Assembly: GCA_022496185.1 (NCBI GenBank)
Contig: WTXG01000141.1
Location: 29,630 to 93,629 of the forward strand
Length of the DNA: 64,000 nucleotides
Direction of reading: 5' to 3'
Source of the DNA: Multifurca ochricompacta
Taxonomy: Eukaryota > Basidiomycota > Agaricomycetes > Russulales > Russulaceae
Shown: positions 11,501 to 23,451 of the stretch, in pieces
How positions within the stretch are numbered: position 1 is the first letter of the stretch
Layout of the letters: each line of letters opens with the position of its first letter
Program-made: the position numbers and the translations under genes
The notes under the pieces: model-generated
The model's database searches: none
Seen by the model: only the letters and a program-made list of their open reading frames with translations
What the model was told of the DNA's origin: nothing

Positions 11501-11720
11501 ATCCATCGACTCTGGGATTATCGTTAGCTATGGGTTGAAAAAGCGTGTGGAAGCGGTGCGTGGCTGTCGCCACATTCGCAAGAGCGACATGAAATGGAAC
11601 GACTCCACGCCACGAGTGACAGTTGATCCGGAGACCTACGAAGTTCGCGCCGATGGCGAGCTTGCGGATATTGCACCTGCAGAAATCCTACCTCTCACGA
11701 GGGTCTACAATGTATTTTGA
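8595..11720 (+). CDS. URE1: Urease (fused gamma-beta-alpha chain)
   Basis: Nickel enzyme that hydrolyses urea to ammonia and carbamate in the cytosol. The ATG opens the usual fungal start ([15 protein letters not shown]). Exons then give the gamma part ([16 protein letters not shown]), the beta part, and the alpha part with all expected metal ligands: HVH, the lysine of GLKLHEDW that is carbamylated in the family, the histidines of IHTDTLNE and HTEGAGGGH, and the mobile-flap cysteine-histidine pair in MVCHHLD. About ten short introns are needed. All exon phases join cleanly, and I see no frameshift. One donor (GTCGGT near 9210) is weak. Stop follows LTRVYNVF, the normal end. The gene begins about 190 bp after the repeat island and is convergent with the MFS gene. 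Confidence 0.95.
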
Positions 11721-12132
11721 TATATAAAAGCTCTAAAAAAGGCAGATTGCCCATGTAGGATTAGTCACAGGAGAATGGAAATCGAATTGTGTTTGTGTTT
11801 GTTCTTCATCTGACAAGTGACCATCTGACCATTAGCTTGCGCGGATGAGTGCATCCTCCCATTCGGATGTTGCCAATAGAGTGACATTACTCGACCCGAA
11901 CACAGGGAATTCGGGCCATGAGAATCAATATTTTATCGTATATACAAAGAACCCCTCCATTGCCTTGCCCCTACCAAGGCATCTAGCCAGCTCTTCATGC
12001 AAGCATTTTGCTCGTTTCCGTCGTGGGTCGTGGATTTACGTCGTGAGGCCATGTCTCATTTTTCTACGCAGTCGCCATCAATGAACTATTGCCATTGTGC
12101 TGCGGGCATTGTTGGTGCGCGTGGCATCAACC

Positions 12133-13894
12133 TCACATTTGCCATACTTCCCGAGGGAGTGTGGTTCCAAACGCAACGGAGACGAGTGAGATAGCCAAAA
12201 GTACCACATATACCATCTCACCACCCAAGTACCCTTCTGCCAGTGACAAAGAGAAAAGTGATGCAGTGGCTGCGGGACCGATTGCCCGCATGATGGAGAC
12301 TAGTAGCTGTGCGAGCCCATTGGTCGCACCTAAAGATGCACGATTGGGGGATGCCGCAGATATGTAGAGGAAGATGCAACCTGGGGAACCAAAAAAATCC
12401 GATCAACTGAACATCTTCTTGACGCTGGCGACAATCATAACCTACCATAAGCTAAACTAAGGCCAAGAGAAGATACGACTTGGAGGGCCACAGCCAAGTA
12501 TACAACCAAACCAACACCGTGAGCACGCGCCAAGGCGTTCATGACGGGAAAGAGTGCAAACATGGGGATCGCACAAAGCATTCCACCGACAAAAATCTTC
12601 TTTGTACCCCAGAGCGCGTGCGCGCGCGCGAAGCACGTAACTTGAAATACCCCATTGAGTATGCCAAAGCTGGCTAGGATTTTTCCGATCGCTGGTGGAG
12701 CGAGTCCGAGGCCACCGCTATCGATGGGCGTGCTAAAGAACAAAGGCTGAATTGCGCGATATGCGATGTCGACCAGCGAAAGGGTTCCGTAGTTGATCAC
12801 AGAGACCAGTACCCGCCGTGTCATCAACCGGCGTAACGGATACGGCTTTTCGGCATCATCTAATTCCGACACACTGCTGGACTGTGGGGGTCGTGACCCA
12901 TTTTTCAAAAGGCTACGAAACGTGATTGGGGACGGAACAGTCTGAACCAGAAGGTTGTAGGTTGAAAAGGAAGAAAAACAACAACCACCCTCACCTCCTG
13001 CAGAAACGAAAGGGTAAAGACCCACGCAAACGCCGAGAATGTTGCAGCAACTGCGCAGGGAAGGAAGTAGGGGTACTTCTTCAAGAATCCAGAGTTACCG
13101 AAAGTGTTCGGGAAACGATCCGCGGGGCGTGACAAAGATCCTCCAATCGTTGGACTATAAGCTATCGTTGGTGTTGCTAGCCAAGCAAAGCTACATCCCA
13201 CTCACCCAAGAGCACCACCGGCGGACCAGGAGATCGGCATATACGCATAAACCTGAGGAAGACTTGCGGGATCAGTGATCTCCGCAAGGATGCTCTTTAT
13301 GACACCGATGTTGCCGTTAAGGGCTCCATTCAGACTCCGGCTGGGAGGAGTCAGAGAGGGATGAAAGTATGATATGCGAAGGACATGCCTTAGAACTGCG
13401 CCCCAATAGGTTGTTGAGAGCCCAAAACTATACATCGATAGAGACAGGCCGAAGAGTCCTGTGAGGATGATGGGTTTGCGACCAACGATATCAGAGAGCC
13501 TACTCCAGTGTAGGACAGTAAGAGCTTGAGTAGCAAAAAATATAGATTGCTAGACAAGGCGTGTGTAAGGAGTAAAGTAGGTGAAGAGTGAGATTTAAGA
13601 AACACACCATGAGGCCAACATAATATCCTACGCGGGACTCATCCCCATGCGTTATCCCCAGATTACGAACAAGCTGCAGGGAAATGGTTAAGATATCTTT
13701 TTTGAGTTTGAAAAAAGTACCTCTGGTGTGAAAGGGTATATGACTTGAGCTGTAAGTGGTTCTGCGAGCTGGAGAACAAGCAAAATCCAGATTTGACCCC
13801 ACGGAACAGGCTTGGACGGCTTTTTCAGTGCCGGTTCCGGTGGGAGGAGGGGAGTCTCTTCATCGTAATTATCGTTATGGGTCCTTGTGGGCAT
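12133..13894 (-). CDS. Major facilitator superfamily transporter (ZIFL-like)
   Basis: Start is an ATG giving MPTRTHNDNYDEETPLLPP, an acidic and LL-containing cytosolic tail common in this fungal family. The first helix follows (WGQIWILLVLQLAEPLTAQVI), then the loop WSRLSDIVGRKP with the MFS signature, SLNGALNGNIGVIKSILAEI, and a hydrophobic C-terminal half ending in TLPREVWQM. Six or so short introns are required; the one at 13341-13388 uses a GC donor (GCATGT) with AG acceptor. Frames are intact. The substrate is unknown; relatives include plant zinc-induced-facilitator-like proteins and fungal drug:H+ antiporters. It lies at the plasma or vacuolar membrane by family. It is convergent with urease. 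Confidence 0.88.
13341..13388 (-). other. GC-AG intron in the MFS gene
   Basis: The frame requires splicing from GCATGT to CCCAG to give LSRSLNGALNGN, which fits the family. No GT donor nearby keeps the frame. Confidence 0.7.
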
Positions 13895-14377
13895 GGAAAG
13901 GAGCAATCAAGAGAGTAAGTAGATCGCTGAACTTGAACGACACCCACGAACTCGTTGCAAACTAATGAAATGAATGAATGAATTAAGTCGAATTCGAGCT
14001 CGTAGCTCGTATTTATGCTGTTCGTATATTTTGCGATCGGCCTTTGAAGGCCGAGCCGAAAGAACCACTGCCAACAACTAAACCTTACTTTATTGCGCAA
14101 TCAATGATGAGCTGAGCTCATCCTCATCCTCATCCTCATCCTCATCCTCTCATTTGAACCACTATTCCAATAGATGTGCCTCCAATGAGTTTGACGTTCT
14201 CTCGTTCTCTCCGGGGGCAAATGGGGCCAACTTGATCCATCCTCCGTAGGCATGAACTCGAGTCAATCTCAAAGAAGCCATACATTTAGGATGGATGATG
14301 ATCCGGAGCAAGTCTAATTGTGGGTGGATGGGCACCAAAAGTGTTTCAGAGTAAGCCTTAGACCGCGTTCTGTAATT
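13895..14377. other. Intergenic region with a short satellite
   Basis: It holds the MFS upstream region and a hexanucleotide run of about five CTCATC units at 14118-14150. No gene is visible. Confidence 0.6.
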
Positions 14378-14449
14378 GGCGAGCTGGCGCAATGGTAGCG
14401 TGCTAGTTTCCGGCGCTAGCGGTTCTGGGTTCGAGTCCCAGGCTCGTCG
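14378..14449 (+). tRNA. tRNA-Arg (anticodon CCG)
   Basis: 72 nt fold into a full cloverleaf: acceptor stem GGCGAGC/GCTCGTC with one G-U pair, a D arm, an anticodon stem CTAGT/GCTAG around the seven-base loop TTCCGGC, and a T arm CTGGG-TTCGAGT-CCCAG. The anticodon is CCG, which reads CGG arginine codons. There is no intron. A and B box sequences are in place. Confidence 0.92.
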
Positions 14450-14451
14450 AT

Positions 14452-14483
14452 TCTTGTTGTTTTTTTTTCTTTTTCTTTTTCTT
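14452..14483 (+). terminator. RNA polymerase III terminator
   Basis: A long T run (first run of nine or more T) begins within a few bases of the tRNA 3' end. Confidence 0.75.
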
Positions 14484-14684
14484 GCAACTGCTGCGAATTC
14501 CTAGCTGTAGCTATATAGAGATTCATGCATTGTATATATTATATATACAAGAAAGGAATTGAAATTCAGTCTAGACTAGACAACAGGAATGGAATGATGT
14601 GATGTGATGTGACACTATCCATGCTTATATAATTTGCAGGCGCCCTTCGTGGCCACGCGCACGCGCGAACAGACTGCCTTTACC

Positions 14685-16209
14685 ATGGCTTTTTACCCTG
14701 GTGCGAGTTCCACATCTGCAAACGTCTCCTCAACAGCGGAAAAGGATGTCGAGGTTACCGACTCTCCCCCCGATTCCATATCTTCTCTTTCTTTCTGCCC
14801 CGTAGCGGATTTTCTTGCAGTAGGATGCTGGGACAATAATGTGAGCCTTATCGGCCTTTCTTTACTCACATGTCTTCTATAACCTCACGGCTCTGTAGGT
14901 GCGGATCTATGAAGTAGGGGCGAATGGCCAGACGCAAGGGAAAGCAATGTATGGGCACCAAGCCCTGTGCTTTCAGTTTGCTGGAATAAGGTAAGCACAC
15001 CCCTCAAAAGTTGCCTTGGGTTCCTCGTGACCATGTTTTGTAGGAGGGAAGCAAGGTCATATCTGGCGGTGGTGACAACGCTGCGCGTCTCTATGACATT
15101 CAAACCGGGCAATCCCAGCAGGTCGCTCAGCATGACGCGCCAGTCAAGGTCGTCAAATGGCTCGAGACACCACAAGGCAGCATTCTTGTCACCGGTTCGT
15201 GGGATAAAACAATCAAGGTAGCCCCTGTTTAGTTCTCCAGTCAACCAACCTCACACATTCATACATTCTTTAGTATTGGGATATGCGCACGGCGAACCCA
15301 GTGTCAACAGTGCAGCTTCTCGAACGCTGCTACACACTCGATGTCTCGTACCCGCTCATGGTTGTCGGAACCGCAGAGCGCCATGTCCAAATATTTAATC
15401 TCACCAATCCTACGACCCCGTACAAGGTATGCCTACCCGACCCTCTTTTATGTTCTGTGTTCTGTAAGGGCTGAGCCCGCCCAAGACAATGCCGTCGCCT
15501 TTAAAATGGCAAACGCGCGTGATATCCTGTTTCCCTAATAGTACCGGCTTTGCTATGGGTAGCGTCGAAGGTCGCGTGGCGATCCAGTAAGCTCACTCAA
15601 TTAAGCTCACTCATGCGACTTTATTCACGTTGCCTACCTTCCGCAGATATGTCGACGAGAAAGACTCGCAGTGCGCACCATTCACATCGTCGCACCCACT
15701 CGAGTTGGGGCTAAGTTGTAATTATATACAGGAATAACTTTTCTTTTAAGTGTCACCGGCGCGACCAATCGCCCGCCTCGAAAGATCAGTCCCTTGTTTA
15801 TGCCGTGAACGACATCAATTTCCATCCCATCCATGGCACATTTTCAACCTGTGGTAAGCCCTTCTACCCTCTATCCCCCTCCCCGAATCCTTCTAACACC
15901 TGCGTACCCCAGGCTCGGACGGTACGATCAACTTTTGGGACAAAGATTCGCGCACACGATTGAAAAGTATTTAGTTTTTCTCATGCCTGGCGGTGCATTT
16001 TTCGTTGATGATCTGCGCAATACAGCCTTCGACCCATGTCCCGGTCCGGTTCGTCGTCCGCGTTTAATCGCTCGGGGACGATCTTTGCGTACACTGTATC
16101 GTACGACTGGTCAAAGGGTCATTCGGGAAATACGCCTGGACACCCGAACAAAATCATGCTGCACGCAATCAAGGACGATGAAGTGAAGAAGCGAGCACAG
16201 AAGCGGTAA
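14685..16209 (+). CDS. RAE1: RAE1/Gle2 WD40 mRNA export factor
   Basis: A seven-blade WD40 protein of the nuclear pore that binds Nup98 and aids poly(A) RNA export and spindle checkpoint function. The start ACCATGG has a strong context. Typical segments are DSISSLSFCPVADFLAVG, SWDKTIKYWDMRT, NLTNPTTPYK, SPLKWQTRVISCFPNSTG and GSVEGRVAIQYVDEKDS, then NNFSFKCHRRD and the end NTPGHPNKIMLHAIKDDE. About seven introns are needed. Two one-base deletions break the frame: in a C run near 14963-14965 and at a T run near 16050-16051. Both are repaired by one extra base of the run and the terminus is conserved, so I read these as assembly errors rather than a dead gene. Confidence 0.9.
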
Positions 16210-16506
16210 CGAGCCGCGCTGCTCCAATACTTATGCCCTTCATGTTTCGTCTTGCATTCTAAACTGCCCTTACATGTATGATATGGGTGCCTTGTTGCGT
16301 TGTCGTTTCCTTTGACATCTTGTTTTATGTTATGCTACAACAGATCTACCCGAACGGCGAGCTCCACCACTGATTGCTTTGGTTACGAGTTGATGGTTGG
16401 TCTCACCGGTCCAATCGCAGTACGATACATACATCCCCCCGCGACTCTCAGATTAGTAGAGTAGTAGATACGCGCACTTAGGACAAAAACATTGAACACA
16501 AATCGC

Positions 16507-17659
16507 CTATTCTGCCTTGCCGAGTACTTTCTTTTTTGCTTCTTTTGCAGCAAGTACTTCGAGTAGTGGATCGAGGTCAGAAGCCGGCTGGCGATAGGAA
16601 CCGCCCCATCTATCTGCCCAAGTGAAGTATTGTCCGTAATTCACGGTGAAATAAAGGTGATGTAGAGTGTGATGCGCCGGCCCATTGATGACGTTCTCGA
16701 GAGCATGACCAGTGATCATGTCCGAGTCATGAATCTATTAGCTCGGGTTAACATTGGATTGCGATCATGGAAAGCGAAAACGTACGAGAATGCTCCAGAA
16801 GTTTACAAATACGAAGAGGCCAAGGTAGACCCAACGCTGTAACGGGAAGAGAAAGATGAAGAGATGGTAAGGGACGGATTGAAGGTAGCCGTCGAGAGGA
16901 TGGAATGCGTGCGAAGCGAAGGGCGTGGGAACTGCAAACGGTGGTCAGAGTAAAGGCCGAGTGGGAAAACGCAAGGACGCACTGAGCCATTTGTGATGCG
17001 GTTTGTGAACGAACTTGTAAATCAGGGGATGGTGTAGTGTGCGATGCACCCAATAGATACCATAGTCAGTGAAAACCAAGAAGCTTCAAATCTCGGGTTA
17101 GAGAAAAAATACGAGACGGGGGAACGTGAAAAGATGTGACTTACAAAGGTATTGAAAATATGAGATAGGCAAGACCATACTCATTTGGATTATCATACAA
17201 TTTGGAATAACCACGGACTTCGGCTTGGAACCAGGGGAGAGTAAGGAGGGTCATGCCAGGGAAGGCGCGGAGACTGCATTGGATTTCGAGCTTGACCTGG
17301 TTTTTGAGAAAGCGTGGATGGTTCATCATCTCATGATTGAAAATGTACTTATAGGAGAGGCCGGCGAAGATGAAGTAAAGGAAAACGATGCCAATCAAGG
17401 TGATTACTGAAAGAGAGAGAAGTTGACGGGGAATGTAGTCACGAGGCCATGCAGATATGGGTGTTAGAAAGGAAGTATCGATATCGTTGTTGGATGGTAA
17501 CGGGGGATGTGGCAAGAGAGAGACGAGGTGGTGATGCCAGTGCCAGGTTGTTGCCTGCTGCTCGGAAATGGGTAATACAATCGATGTGACGCTCGATTGG
17601 GAAATGTTGGCATTAGGAGGAGAAGGAGAAGGGGATATGAAAACTGAAGCTGGGACCAT
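16507..17659 (-). CDS. ERG3: C-5 sterol desaturase (ERG3)
   Basis: Membrane di-iron oxygenase of the endoplasmic reticulum that introduces the C5-6 double bond in ergosterol synthesis. Four exons (17145-17659, 16983-17083, 16786-16931, 16507-16734) join in frame to 329 residues. The three histidine clusters are present: HRTLHH, HKPHHKW and HHTLHH. Hydrophobic helices precede the first cluster ([19 protein letters not shown]) and lie between the second and third ([19 protein letters not shown]). No frame break is seen. The gene is convergent with RAE1, 297 bp apart. Confidence 0.94.
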
Positions 17660-18374
17660 TAAAGCCCACGCCTTGTCAAGGAGGTAATCATCTGCGAGGC
17701 TCAGTACAGGTCCATATTCACGACGACGACGACGACGATGACGACGGACGACGGACGAAATTCAAGGGTTCAGGATCAACTGGCACCACTGGCATTTATT
17801 TATTTATTTAAAAAATAATAATAAAAAGTCAGACCACACCAACATATCATTATCTCATCATCACCCTCATCACCCCCCATCATCGTAAGACTACGACTCC
17901 AGCCAAAAGGATGGGTGCTGTACTGAACCTCCACAACAACGAAAACCCTTTGAATTATGGTTAGGCACTCAGGCGGTTGAAAACCGGACGGACAATGACA
18001 ATTGTGCTCTTAATTATCTCGCTTGCGTGCTACTCATAATGTCTTTCGGTGAGGTCCTTATTGTTCCAATTCCGTCTTGTTCCCGCGTGACTAACCCTTC
18101 ATCTATTGATTCTCTGCAACTAGTCGTCGTCGTCGTGTGTCAAGTGTGAAGAACAAAAGCAAAACACGCAGCTGTTAGAATGGTTTCCGTGTGGCTGCGG
18201 TCAACCTTTCATCCTACTGGTTGCTATAAAGCCTCGCAGATAAAAGGATGCAGCCTCACCTCTCTCTGGCCTCCGTCCCCTCGAACTCACCCCGGATTCA
18301 TTATTGATTACCACAGGCTGGTCCTTTCTTTCAACTTTCTCTCGCATAACACACCATCGTCCTGGACCGACGTA
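17660..18374. other. Divergent intergenic region
   Basis: It lies between ERG3 and the aspartic protease, which are transcribed away from each other. It contains a GAC/GAT-rich simple repeat near 17722-17752 and an AT-rich block near 17798-17825. No gene is seen. Confidence 0.55.
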
Positions 18375-20035
18375 ATGCAGCTCACACCTTCCTTCTTCCT
18401 GCTTCTGGGAAGCCTTTTCATCATGATATCTCCGCGAGTCAATGCTATTCCGTTGACTCGTGAGCAGACTGGCATTGTCACTCTGCCCTCAAGCGTTCTC
18501 CCATACAACGCGACCTCCACCCTCAAATGGTTAGTGATCCACCTCCAACTCAGATGGTCTTACAACCTTCCCACCGATAGCTCCTTCAAAACACATCAAT
18601 CGCTCCCACCGACGTCTCGCCCGCATGACGGGCCGCAAAGGGCCCTCTGCGGAAGTGCTTGAACAACTTGCTGTCCGTGAGACCCACATCGTCAGTCGCA
18701 GCCCATCCCGTATCGGTTATCCTGTGGTCAAGCTCGGAAACTCCCAGGATCCAAGCGCGGCCGCCACGTGAGCATTGTCACATTCCGTTTTAATTTAATC
18801 TTTCGTTTTAACGTTATTGTTCTCACTTGACATACTCCTAGCGGGAAGGATCCTGGGAAGACACCATCTTGCTTGCTACCGACAAGGAGGGTGGCAACCT
18901 AGGATTCAGCCCTATTAATGCGCAAGCTCTAGCAGATAACGCTCTCACTCCCGCCAACACGCCCTCAACCCTTAATTCTCTTGGGCTTGACATCGAAGCG
19001 AACGATGTGGGGTTTATCGCCACTGTTCAAATGGGCACTCCTCCGCGTGATTTCAGGTTACTGATGGATTCTGGCTCTGCTGACCTTTGGGTTGGTTCGG
19101 AGGGGTGTGTATCCGAAAACGGAACAGACTGTGTAAGTTCTTCTTTGGACTTATTTTCACTTGCCACTCGTCTTACCCCGTGATATAGGGTAATCACGTA
19201 TTTCTAGGACCACAATCGTCATCGTCCTTTGTGGATGCACAAAAGACTTTCCAAGTAACCTATGGTTCGGGAGCCGTGGCAGGAGACATCGTTACAGACG
19301 ACCTCATCATCGCAGGATTACGACTACCTGGCCATACGTTCGGAGTAGCCACTCAAGAAAGCAACGATTTTTCATCTTCCCAAACGATGTTCGATGGCAT
19401 CATGGGCCTCGCTCAAAGCACACTTTCGGAGCAACAAACACTCACACCAGTCGAGGCACTCGCGAAGGCAGGGCTGATTAAAGAGCCTATCACCTCTTTC
19501 AAGATTCCTCGTCTCGCCGACCAAAAGAATGATGGTGAGGTCACATTCGGAGGGCTAGACACGAGCAAATTTGACCAAACGACCCTGGTCACGATTGAGA
19601 ATGTGAACGCTGCGGGCTTCTGGGAAGGAGCGATCGACTCCGTTTCTCTGACGGACAGGATCTTGGTTTCGACAATCGCACAGCGATTCTCGATACCGGC
19701 ACCACCCTGCTTATTGTGCCCCTTGCCGACGCGCAAGCTATACACCGTGCTATCCCGGGGGTCGGGACGCTGGTAATAATGGCTTCACGCTTCCGTGTAC
19801 TACCAACACCAGTCTTGCGGTCACATTCGGTGGACGGTCCTTCGCAATTGACCCCCGTGATATCACCTTCGTGCCTGTCGACCCAAACGATCCCACCGGG
19901 GATTGTATATCAGGGATCTCCGCTGGTCAGCTGGGCGATCAAAAGGAATGGCTAGTCGGGGACGTGTTTTTGAAGAACGCATACTTCTCCACTGACGTTG
20001 GAAAAAATACAATTCAGCTTGCGAAGTTATTATAG
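18375..20035 (+). CDS. Pepsin-type aspartic protease (A1 family), secreted or vacuolar
   Basis: The ATG opens a signal peptide (LTPSFFLLLGSLFIMI, cleavage after about residue 25), followed by a propeptide ending near SHRRLARMTGRKG. The mature enzyme has the first catalytic motif DSGSADLWVG, the flap YGSG, and the second motif ILDTGTTLLIVP. The C-terminus is WLVGDVFLKNAYFSTDVG. Four one-base deletions are needed to explain the frame: a C run at 18486-18488, an A run at 18588-18591, a G at 19650 and a G run at 19757-19761. Each matches loss of one base from a run. The conserved start, both aspartates and the stop argue for a live gene with assembly errors. Confidence 0.87.
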
Positions 20036-21057
20036 ATTTAGTATGGACGCGGCCTCTCACCTTAATCTCGAACATTTTCGAAGACGTTTTATTAACATAT
20101 CGCATTCGTAGCAAATGTCATTATTAGCATCATCTGAAATGTCATGTATTTATATCACTGGATTGTAATAGCAAGTGTACGCCCCGTGAATGCCTTTGGT
20201 TGCAAAAGTGTCTTATGCGGGCTTGGAACTAGAGTGCACCACACAGCTGACGAGAGCCAACGCGCCCTGGCATGGTCATTTAGCGGCTGATTCGCTTGAT
20301 CAATTCATTAGGATTAAAGATTCGGCAAAAATCGCTTAAGACATAGATTCGGATTCCGGAATCAACTCCGGTCGCACAGCTGGATCTCAGTCCAGTTTGC
20401 GCGGTCTTGCATAGTCCAGGCAGACACTCCGATAGTTAGACGAAGCGTGTAGATGCTCCTCCAAGTAACATAACATGAGAATCATTGTCGAACTATGTTG
20501 ACTGCTCGTGACCCTCCAACCGTCGCCCCACCCGTCTCAGTGAGCCCTCCACTTCTTCACCTGCCACACTATCGTACCCATTCAGCCACTGAAGTTGCCA
20601 CAAACACGTTAGATGTAGCGATTCACTATGTAACACAGGCGAGCTCCGGGATGAGTTTGCCAAGCGTCAGACTATCGCGTCAGTCTCAGCATTATCCTAT
20701 CAGAAGAGCCACAGCGCAGCTCTACACCTGTGCTATTGCAAGCTTGCTTCTTAAATTGGTGCTGCTCTACAGGCGGACTGGAGATTCGCCGAAGGTCCCA
20801 AAAGGCTCCGAGACATCTAGGACCTTGATCCAACCAAGAGATGCGAGAGTGAGACCCTGCCACCTCGCTTCCACCAGAAAGATACTTAATCAGGGGTGAG
20901 GCAATGCACGTCACTAGGAAGACAGTGCACAGCGGGGAGGAACCGTGGCAGACACGAAGGGAGAAACTGGAGACAGGTGAGCGAGGAGCAAAACCAGGCA
21001 TGCCAACAAACAAAATGCTGGGATTGAAAACTGGAATACCAAGGCAGACAATGACGC
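20036..21057. other. No gene identified
   Basis: The region holds the protease 3' flank and the VPS71 3' flank. A plus-strand frame at 20495-20899 has no recognisable domain and overlaps an equally weak minus-strand frame; I do not call either. Confidence 0.5.
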
Positions 21058-21835
21058 TTAAATGACGCGCCGTTCACATCTCGTTTCATCATGAACGCTC
21101 TGGCAATCAAGACCACAGAATGACATAGCACATTTTTTGCACTTGTAATTGCCCCAATACCCACAGACGGTGCACAGAAGACGCACAGGCTTCCTTGGGG
21201 GGCGGCAGCAGCGGTTAGATAGGTAGGTACCGAAGAAGAGAGACTTGCAAGTCCCTGAGAGAAAGTAGTGAACAAGCGCCGAGAGAGAGATCGCAAGGCA
21301 GGCCACTCACTGATTCGTCAAGGAGTGTACCAAAGTTCTTTCTATAGAGGATAGCTGTGCGAATGTTCATACTGGCCTTCTTCCTTTTCGCGCTGGGACC
21401 GGAGAGCTGCCGTTTATCTGAAACGGTCTGACGGGAACGGCCCTTGGCAGATTTTCCAGCTTGATCGTCTTCATCCATGCCAAGATATGAAGTAGATGGC
21501 TCTGCATAGTTAGAACGCTGTATAAGACACGTAAGGTGAGATAATGAATCGGAAGCGAGTTGTAAGAGAAAGCACTTCAAGTTCGTCAAGGTGTCGTTTG
21601 GTGCGTTTCGCTATGACCTCCCCGTCGAGTGGCTGACTTTCTTGAGTCTTTCTAACGGCTAAGAGAACATTTAATAATAAAATAAAAAGGTGATAGGAAT
21701 AATCATACGTTGTCTTCGAGGCATATGACGGACGGACGGACGGAGACTACCTCGCTTTGCTGGGGTAACAGCCGAGAATGTCGGGTCAGCCGAGTTAAAG
21801 GCGGGACGAAAGAATGAATCATTCGATTTCGCCAT
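21058..21835 (-). CDS. VPS71: VPS71/ZNHIT1-like HIT zinc finger protein (SWR1 complex)
   Basis: Subunit of the SWR1 remodeller that deposits histone H2A.Z. Exons join as MAKSNDSFFRPAFNSA..., VRKTQESQPLDGE, SNYAEPSTSYLGMDEDD and an AILYRKNFGTLLDES segment, then the HIT zinc finger: CTVCG, CKKC, CGLDC and HDETRC give the eight ligands. The protein ends a few residues after the finger, as ZNHIT1 proteins do. One base is missing from a C run (plus-strand G run at 21197-21202) just before the finger. The ATG at 21835 is 79 bp from the divergent start of the lyase gene. Confidence 0.88.
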
Positions 21836-21914
21836 CGAATCCCACGAGTATTTCAATGAAACCTCGACCTCTTCTCTTGACGCTGAACTTTTTATTTCTT
21901 CCGTCTCACTATCG
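21836..21914. promoter_or_regulatory. Very short bidirectional promoter
   Basis: Only 79 bp separate the start codons of VPS71 (minus) and the lyase-kinase gene (plus). Both core promoters and both 5' leaders must overlap here or lie inside coding sequence. Confidence 0.6.
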
Positions 21915-23451
21915 ATGTCCCAAGTAACCCAAAATCAAGGTCTCATTAGAGACTATGAATTACCGACTCCAGAGCCAGAGTCACCATTTCGTCCGCGCAG
22001 GCCGTACCGCTTCGGCACCCTTTGTGCAACAGTAGACAATCCTGATCAAAAGGACCAATATGGTTCAAGTTCAGTTCCGATATATCAAACTGCTACTTTC
22101 AAAGGGGTCGACGGCCAATATGACTACACTAGGAGTGGGAATCCTACCCGGAGCCACCTTGGTGAGCATCTACCATTGCTACACGCGATTACGGCATCCT
22201 GCACTTTCATTTCTCTCAACAATTAATCACACAGAACACCACATTGCCAAGATATCTTCAGCTGGCCATGCATTCGCTGTCTCATCCGGGATGGCTGCCC
22301 TCGATGTCATTCTACGTCTTCTAAAGCCAGGCGACGAGGTCATCGCTGGCGATGACTTGTACGGTGGCACAAATCGACTGCTCACTTATCTCAAGACGCA
22401 TGGGGGCGTCGTTGTGCACCATGTTGATACTACAAACCCTGTAAACCTTCACGCACACATTAAAGAAGGAAAAACTGCTATGGTCCTTCTAGAGAGCCCC
22501 ACCAACCCACTCCTCAAGATCGCTGACCTTGCAACAATTGCTGCCCAAGTCAAGGAACGTGCCCCAGATGCTCTCGTCGTGGTCGACAACACTATGATGA
22601 GCCCTTATTTGCAAAGGCCACTTGAATACGGCGCGGATATCGTGTATGATAGCGCGACTAAGTACCTCAGCGGGCATCACGATCTAATGGCAGGCGTTGT
22701 CACTTGCAATCGTGACGACCTAGCAAAGGTGTGCCCTCACAATTATTTTGCTAACGAATTCTCATTGCGGAGGTGTTGTAGCAAATTTCATTCATCATCA
22801 ACGCAATTGGAAATGCCCTCACCCCCTTCGACTGCTTCCTCCTCTTGCGTGGTGTTAAGACGCTTGCAATCCGCATGGATCGTCAACAAACCTCCGCGAT
22901 GGCTGTTGCCACAATGCTAGACCGTCTCGGTTTCAAAGTTCACTACCCTGGCTTGACGAACCATCCTGGGCGAGAAATTCATGAGCGTAACGCAGACGGT
23001 TATGGCGCTGTGCTCTCCTTCACTACTGGGGACAAGGCACTCTCAGAGCGTATTGTCGGCGCAACTCGACTTTGGGGCATCTCGGTCTCCTTTGGCTGCG
23101 TCAACTCCTTGATTAGTATGCCTTGTGTCATGTCGTACGTATTATTTCCTCTGCTTTTTGGGGTGCCTCACAGCGACCTATCTGATCAGTCACGCATCTA
23201 TTGACCCCGCTGTGCGTGCGGAGCGTGGTTTACCTGAGGACCTCATTCGCCTGTGTGTTGGTATCGAAGACCCAGCTGACCTCATTGACGACCTCGAGCA
23301 CGCCCTCCTCGAGGCGGGCGCAGTTACCGTTTCTGCTGGCGCTGATCAGCACCACTTTGTGCGCGCTACCATCCCTCACGGAGGAATCACCATCAGCCGC
23401 GCAGTAGAGAAGCTTGCTTACAACGAGCATCCTGAGAGGAAAAGAGAGAAT
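21915..23451 (+). CDS. STR3: Cystathionine beta-lyase part of an apparent lyase-mevalonate kinase fusion
   Basis: PLP enzyme of the Cys/Met metabolism family that splits cystathionine to homocysteine, pyruvate and ammonia. The ATG gives MSQVTQNQGLIRDYELP. Family motifs follow: YDYTRSGNPTR, the glycine-rich AVSSGMAALD, LESPTNPLLKI, VVDNTMMSPY and the PLP lysine in DSATKYLSGH. The end shows IRLCVGIEDPADLIDDLEHAL. Four exons join without frameshift. There is no stop codon after the lyase: the last exon continues through FVRATIPHGG and AVEKLAYNEHPERKREN straight into mevalonate kinase. Cystathionine gamma-synthase is the main alternative name; the length and sequence favour the beta-lyase. Confidence 0.88.

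Noticed and set aside
14685..16209. RAE1 as a pseudogene
   Set aside because: Only two single-base losses in runs, with conserved start, blades and stop, in a gene that is essential in other fungi; assembly error is more likely.
20495..20899. 134-codon plus-strand frame after the protease
   Set aside because: No domain, no signal, atypical composition, and it overlaps a competing minus frame.
21671..21856. An earlier VPS71 start at 21856
   Set aside because: The codon there is TTG; the first ATG in frame is at 21835.
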